The position numbers and the translations under genes were made by a program. A stretch of 36,884 nucleotides of DNA from CAYPZL01 sp964415045 (GTDB taxonomy: Bacteria; Planctomycetota; Phycisphaerae; Sedimentisphaerales; Anaerobacaceae). The stretch is from assembly GCA_964415045.1 (NCBI GenBank), contig CAYPZL010000033.1, forward strand, positions 1 through 36,884. The letters are read 5' to 3'. Shown here one piece after another: positions 32,892 to 36,884 of the stretch (its first letter is position 1; each line of letters begins with the position of its first letter). Below the pieces are notes generated by a model. It was not told where the DNA came from. It saw only the letters and a list, made by a program, of their open reading frames with translations, and did not search any database.

Positions 32892-34346
32892 CTACACGTT
32901 TCTGGCGTCGGGCACCTGGAATCCGGGTCGATTGGCGTTCTTCAACAACTCGTTGGCCTCGACGGAGAATTGCCCCGTGTGGGTTTCGGTTTCAGGATTG
33001 AAGGTCAGCCACGGACCGACAACGTAGTTCGTTCCGTCTGCGGGGAGGCCGACACCGTCCTTCATGATCGTGTGAAGTTTCATGAAGTGCTCGTAGGCGT
33101 CGGTGTTGTCGCCGAAACGTTTCGCCGCTTCGTTGAAGGGGACGTTCTCGCCCAGGCGATAGGAGTTGTTCATGAGGTGGCCGAGGACGCAGCCGCGATG
33201 GGCGTCGACCGCGTTGCCGTTGGCCATACTCGGATCGCCGGCGCGACAGGCGGCAATGAAGCTTCCCCAGTTGCCGCCGGGGGTGACGTCGCCGGGCGGG
33301 ATGTCAATGTCTTCGCCTTTGTCACTTCCGGCCGGGTAGTATTTTCCGCGGACGATCTTGCCGCCGTCCTCGAAGTAGTACTCGTTCTCGACCTGGCGCT
33401 GATACCCCTCGTAGTTGACGTTGCGGACGTTGAAGAAGACCCACTGTCCGTTGGGATATTCGGCGATGCCGAACATGGTGTTGGGCGTTTCGCCCTGGTC
33501 TTTCCACTGGAAGCGTCCGCCGAGCGCCATGGCGCGGATCGGATGGGTCAGGCCCTTGTCGAGCGCCCAGTAGGCCATGTCGAGCTGGTGGGTGCCCTGG
33601 TTGTTCATGTCGCCGTTGCCGGTCTCCCAGAACCAGTGCCAGTCGTAGTGAACGTAGTTGGCGTGGTACTGATCGATGATGGCGGGGCCGCGCCACAAGC
33701 TCCAGTCGAGATTGGCCGGCGGCGCCGAAGGAACCTCGAAACCGATGCCGCTGCGCGGCTTGCAGCAGTAGCCGTAGGAGATCTTCATCTTACCGAACTT
33801 GCCGGACCGGATGAGGTCGTGCAGGCCGGCGTTACGGGCATCGCTGCGTCTTTGCGTGCCGTGTTGAACGACCACGCCGTATTTCTTCTGGGCCTCGACG
33901 GCGACGCGGCCTTCCACGATGTCATGGCTCATGGGCTTTTCCACGTAGACGTGCTTGCCGGCCTGGGCGGCCCAGATGGTCATGAGCGAGTGCCAGTGAT
34001 TCGGCGTGGCGATGGAAATGGCGTCCAGATTCTTGTCTTCGAGCGCTTTGCGAACGTCGGCGACGCCCTTGCAGGCGAACTTGCCCTCGGTCTTTCTCTT
34101 GACGTAATCCATCTTCCCCGCCAGGACCCTCTCGTCGGGATCGATAAGGTAGGCGATTTCCACGTTGTCCTGGCCGAGCCAGCCATTGATGTGACTGCCG
34201 CCGCGGCCGTTCAGGCCGGCCACCGCGATGCGCAGGCGGTTGTTGGCGCCAAGAACCCAGGCGGTGGAGCGGGTGCCACAGATGGTAAATGCCGCTCCGG
34301 CGGCCAGTGAGCTCTTCAGAAACGTGCGTCTCGTTGTCTTTGACAT
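32892..34346 (-). CDS. Tat-exported Gfo/Idh/MocA family oxidoreductase 2
   Basis: About 484 residues. The Tat leader (RRTFLKSSLAAGAAF) is followed by a Rossmann domain (IAVAGLNGRGGSH, about residues 40-52), an intact EKP motif (VYVEKPMSHD) and the C-terminal alpha/beta domain with HWFWETGNGDMNNQGTHQLDM, which includes the likely catalytic region. It is a longer subtype than oxidoreductase 1 and only partly similar. ATG 34346 is chosen over 34361 because GGGAGC lies seven bases upstream. It lies just downstream of a DUF6807 gene on the same strand (39 bases), which suggests a shared sugar-catabolic operon. Confidence 0.9.
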   Translation of the reverse strand: MSKTTRRTFLKSSLAAGAAFTICGTRSTAWVLGANNRLRIAVAGLNGRGGSHINGWLGQDNVEIAYLIDPDERVLAGKMDYVKRKTEGKFACKGVADVRKALEDKNLDAISIATPNHWHSLMTIWAAQAGKHVYVEKPMSHDIVEGRVAVEAQKKYGVVVQHGTQRRSDARNAGLHDLIRSGKFGKMKISYGYCCKPRSGIGFEVPSAPPANLDWSLWRGPAIIDQYHANYVHYDWHWFWETGNGDMNNQGTHQLDMAYWALDKGLTHPIRAMALGGRFQWKDQGETPNTMFGIAEYPNGQWVFFNVRNVNYEGYQRQVENEYYFEDGGKIVRGKYYPAGSDKGEDIDIPPGDVTPGGNWGSFIAACRAGDPSMANGNAVDAHRGCVLGHLMNNSYRLGENVPFNEAAKRFGDNTDAYEHFMKLHTIMKDGVGLPADGTNYVVGPWLTFNPETETHTGQFSVEANELLKNANRPGFQVPDARNV

Positions 34347-34385
34347 GTCGGAAGCTCCCATGAAAGTAAGGGTTAAACGGTTGGC

Positions 34386-35396
34386 TTATTGTGCGTATTT
34401 CCGGAATTCGTCGTCGAGCTGTTGTTTCGTTCGGGGGCCGTCATAGATGATGACACGGAACTTGAAGGGTGCCGTTTCACCTTTCTTGAGGGTGAGGTTG
34501 AAGGGCTTGGGGTTTTCGACTTTGCGTGACCTCTGGAAGGCGTACTGGCCGAGCGGGTTGGCCGAGAAGGCGCCGTAACCTCGGGCGTGCCAGTACGTCG
34601 GATAGTTGGTGCTGGTCGGGTGGTTCAGGATGGCGATGCCGACGGTCTTGCCGTCCTTCTTGCCCTGGATGCGGACCCATTCGGCGCGTTTGCCCCAGAC
34701 ACCTTGCTCCTTCTCGTCCCCGCGGCAGCTCAGGTAGGCGCCGGTTCCGAGCTGGTAGCGCGAATCCGTGTTTTCGGTGAGCCATTGCGCCAGGCGGATG
34801 GCAAACATCCCTTCCTTGGTGTCACCGAATTCCACCTTGTCGGCGACGGCCTCCAGTTCGATATCGATGTCGATGATGTGCTGATCGCGGCCGGGGAGGA
34901 AGCTCGTCAGCCGCCTCTCGGTCAGCAGGGCGTCGTTGTCTTTGCCGATCCAGTTCATAACGGTCGCCAGGGCCGGGTTCCCCTCGGCGTCGGTCGTGAC
35001 TTCGGCCCGGACGTGCTTGATGGCGGGCAGCGGCTGCTTGCTGTTGTTCCAGAAATTGCTCCCGTTGATCTGGTCGTAGGTAAAATACAGACCGATGTGG
35101 TGGGGGTGGTCCTGTTTTTCGCCTTCGACGTTCTCGAAGGGCCAGCCGCGCGTGACGGTAATGCCCGACGGCGTACGCAGCGGAAAGAGGACGGGTTTGG
35201 TGAGCAGAACGCCTTTCGCAGCCATGGGCTCGGCCGGATCGATTCGGTGAATGTAACGGGTGAGGACCTTACCGTCGACGAGGACGTCAATACCGCCCTT
35301 GGTCGGGCTGAACGCGACCAGGGGTTTGGCCGAGGCGCTTGCTGTCAGGACCAGTGTCGAAATGATGAGGACGTGCGGGAGTGCTCTGGACTTCAT
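34386..35396 (-). CDS. DUF6807 (PmoA-like) secreted protein
   Basis: A 336-residue protein with a signal peptide (LPHVLIISTLVLTASASA, cut before KPLVAF). It matches the DUF6807 family, misnamed methane oxygenase PmoA in some databases: HRIDPAEP near the N-terminus, DHPHHIGLYFTY, a central FGDTKEGMFAIRL and HPTSTNYPTYWHARGYG. Family members are beta-sandwich proteins with probable carbohydrate roles in planctomycetes and Bacteroidetes; there is no evidence for methane oxidation. ATG 35396 is chosen over 35450 because GGAG lies eight bases upstream. It is the first gene of a minus-strand operon with oxidoreductase 2. Confidence 0.87.
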   Translation of the reverse strand: MKSRALPHVLIISTLVLTASASAKPLVAFSPTKGGIDVLVDGKVLTRYIHRIDPAEPMAAKGVLLTKPVLFPLRTPSGITVTRGWPFENVEGEKQDHPHHIGLYFTYDQINGSNFWNNSKQPLPAIKHVRAEVTTDAEGNPALATVMNWIGKDNDALLTERRLTSFLPGRDQHIIDIDIELEAVADKVEFGDTKEGMFAIRLAQWLTENTDSRYQLGTGAYLSCRGDEKEQGVWGKRAEWVRIQGKKDGKTVGIAILNHPTSTNYPTYWHARGYGAFSANPLGQYAFQRSRKVENPKPFNLTLKKGETAPFKFRVIIYDGPRTKQQLDDEFRKYAQ

Positions 35397-35459
35397 AACG
35401 ATCGTCTCCAGCCTTTGTACTGTGTCTTTCCATCTATCGTAGCGTGTCAATTCGGCACA

Positions 35460-35489
35460 ATTATAGTCGCCGGCGCGAGCGTCTTACAA
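35460..35489 (-). promoter_or_regulatory. sigma70-type promoter for the DUF6807/oxidoreductase operon
   Basis: On the minus strand TTGTAA (35484-35489, 4/6) is followed after 18 bases by a perfect TATAAT (35460-35465). Transcription would start near 35453, about 57 bases before ATG 35396. Confidence 0.6.
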
Positions 35490-35715
35490 GTGATTTTCCA
35501 GCGTTGTCCGTGGGTTCGCTCGAGTCTATAGGTTCCTGGTTGCTCGCCGCTTCGTCCCGTTCGTTCCGGCTTCCCCGGAGAATTTGCCGCCGGAGGGATT
35601 GTACAAGTGGTATCCGCGGTGGCTGGCAATCTGGTATAGTATTGCGTGGTGACAGTTGCGGTCAATGGCCTTGGGCTGCCGCGTCCGCGTTCGACGCTGA
35701 TGAGAAGGAGCCAGG

Positions 35716-36861
35716 ATGATCCGTCGCGCTTGCATCTTCGGGATGTTCCTTACAGCCATCATTCTGTCGAGATCCGTTGCCCGTGCGAGGGAGATCCGCG
35801 TTGCGGATTCTGACGGGCTGGTGCTTGCGGCCCGGGAGGCCGGGCCCGGGATGACCATTCTTCTCGAACCGGGGGAATACGCGGGGGGCCTCTACCTACG
35901 CGACCTGGCCGGCACGGAAGAGAACCCGATCGTGATCGCGGGGGCCGACCCGAACGATCCGCCTGTCTTTCGGGGCGGCGGGCAGGCGCTTCACCTGGCG
36001 GATTGCCGCTATCTGGCCCTTAAAAATCTCCGGGCCGAAGGGTTTCCTGCCAACGGGATCAACGTGGATGACGGCGGCTCGTACGAAACGCCGGCGCACG
36101 GGATCGTTCTCGAAGACGTCACGATTCTCGGAACCGGTCCGGAAGGCAACCATGATGCGCTCAAGATGTCTGGCGTCGACCGGTTCGTGGTGCGGCGGTG
36201 CCGCTTCGAAGGATGGGGCGGCTCGGGCATCGACATGGTCGGCTGCCACGATGGCGTCATCGAAGATTGCACCTTTGTCGGACGAGAGGGGTTCTCCCAA
36301 TCAAACGGCGTGCAACTCAAGGGCGGTACGGCGAACGTTCTCGTACATCGCTGCCTGTTCCGGGACGCCGGGCACCGGTCGATCAATCTTGGCGGCAGCA
36401 CGGGGCTGCAGTTCTTTCGCCTCGGTGTGGGCGATTACGAAGCGAAGGATATTACCATTGCGGGCAATCGGTTCACGGGCAGTTCCGCCGCCGTGGCGTG
36501 GGTGACGGCCGATGGAGGGCACGTCCATCATAATACGATCGTGTTGCCCGAGAAATGGATCCTGCGCATCTTGCAGGAAACCGCGGACCCGCGGTTTCAT
36601 CCAAGCCACGGGGGCGTATTCGAGCACAACCTTGTCGTCTACGACTCCCGGGTACAGGTCTTCGTGAACGTCGGCCCGCGCACGGCCCCGGAGACTTTCA
36701 CGTTCCGTCACAACGTATGGCTCGATGCCGATGGCTGCCGCCGGCCTTCACTGCCGGTAGTCGAGCAGGACGGCGTCTACTTGTGCGACGTTGGGGCGGA
36801 GGCATACAAACCATCACAAAACCCTGAGTTTCTAACTGAACTTTTGCAAAATGGAGATTAG
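35716..36861 (+). CDS. secreted right-handed beta-helix protein
   Basis: A 381-residue protein with a signal peptide (IFGMFLTAIILSRSVARA). A parallel beta-helix of the pectate-lyase/NosD type follows, with repeated strand-turn units containing GIxxDD or VIEDCTF-like patterns (residues about 40-330; examples YLALKNLRAEGF, VIEDCTFVGREG, VLVHRCLFRDAG). Such proteins usually bind or cleave acidic or uronate-rich polysaccharides; no catalytic residues could be assigned by eye. AAGGAG six bases upstream supports ATG 35716. It is transcribed divergently from the DUF6807 gene and complements the sugar-active character of this region. Confidence 0.85.
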   Translation: MIRRACIFGMFLTAIILSRSVARAREIRVADSDGLVLAAREAGPGMTILLEPGEYAGGLYLRDLAGTEENPIVIAGADPNDPPVFRGGGQALHLADCRYLALKNLRAEGFPANGINVDDGGSYETPAHGIVLEDVTILGTGPEGNHDALKMSGVDRFVVRRCRFEGWGGSGIDMVGCHDGVIEDCTFVGREGFSQSNGVQLKGGTANVLVHRCLFRDAGHRSINLGGSTGLQFFRLGVGDYEAKDITIAGNRFTGSSAAVAWVTADGGHVHHNTIVLPEKWILRILQETADPRFHPSHGGVFEHNLVVYDSRVQVFVNVGPRTAPETFTFRHNVWLDADGCRRPSLPVVEQDGVYLCDVGAEAYKPSQNPEFLTELLQNGD

Positions 36862-36870
36862 GCTTACTTT

Positions 36871-36877
36871 AGGGAGG
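36871..36877 (+). promoter_or_regulatory. ribosome-binding site for a gene beyond the window
   Basis: AGGGAGG lies ten bases after the beta-helix stop, with seven bases left before the window ends. A start codon is expected immediately at or past the right edge, so the next gene is probably in the same operon. Confidence 0.4.
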
Positions 36878-36884
36878 AAAAATC

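Noticed and set aside
32766..34310. A 514-codon open frame on the plus strand
   Set aside because: It is the antisense of the Tat-exported Gfo/Idh/MocA gene, has a repetitive Val/Asp/Gly-rich composition and matches no family.
34386..35396. A methane oxygenase subunit, as the PmoA label would suggest
   Set aside because: The protein is a soluble secreted DUF6807 member without the membrane helices or metal ligands of particulate methane monooxygenase.
34587..35531. A 314-codon open frame on the plus strand
   Set aside because: It is antisense to the DUF6807 gene, which has a signal peptide, ribosome site and family motifs.
35599..35640. Promoter for the beta-helix gene (TTGTAC and TATAGT)
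   Set aside because: The two boxes are 30 bases apart, too far for a sigma70 promoter, and no better -35 was seen.

Overview
The window looks like a chromosomal segment from a planctomycete, probably Phycisphaerae-like. This is judged from gene content only: a long surface-polysaccharide and exosortase locus whose substrates carry a VPVPAA-type C-terminal signal, a DUF6807 (PmoA-like) protein, two Gfo/Idh/MocA oxidoreductases with Tat-type RRTFLK leaders, a HEAT-repeat protein and secreted beta-helix proteins. No rRNA, complete tRNA or CRISPR array was seen.

Region 1 (1-10.5 kb) is a tightly packed + strand operon for making and decorating a glycoconjugate. It holds a hexapeptide acyltransferase, a deacetylase-like protein, a GT4 glycosyltransferase, a DUF362 protein, a CapK-type adenylate-forming enzyme, a DltA-like amino-acid adenylation enzyme, a discrete carrier protein, a GNAT and a second hexapeptide acyltransferase. 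Several junctions are ATGA overlaps. An intact IS630-family element (8796-9936, TA duplication, A6 frameshift site) landed exactly in the GNAT stop codon and separates the last acyltransferase.

Region 2 (10.6-18.1 kb) encodes a giant secreted multidomain protein. Its order is InlB-like repeat, beta-helix, FN3, three Ig-like repeats, a seven-repeat propeller and a Gly-run/Cys/membrane tail. A PQQ-type beta-propeller protein interrupted by about eight membrane helices follows it.

Region 3 (18.3-28.9 kb) is the exosortase locus: a YdcF-like protein, an EpsI-family protein, an exosortase with visible Cys/Arg/His residues, a small secreted protein of unknown function behind a good sigma70-type promoter, three VPVPAA-CTERM proteins (one with a possible Cys-Gln thioester domain) and a membrane-anchored TPR protein of about 1460 residues. 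Regions 1 and 3 plausibly work together: polysaccharide is synthesised and exported while exosortase-processed proteins are attached to or sorted with it.

Region 4 (28.9-29.8 kb) has no intact gene. It holds apparent mobile-element debris: an integrase-core-like fragment, a peptide remnant and the 3' half of a tRNA-Thr(TGT). It may mark the edge of an island.

Region 5 (29.8 kb-end) is a different gene set: an NfeD-like membrane protein, the two Gfo/Idh/MocA proteins, a HEAT protein, a DUF6807 protein and a beta-helix protein. These suggest sugar or glycan catabolism. A strong hairpin separates the convergent genes at 32.8 kb.
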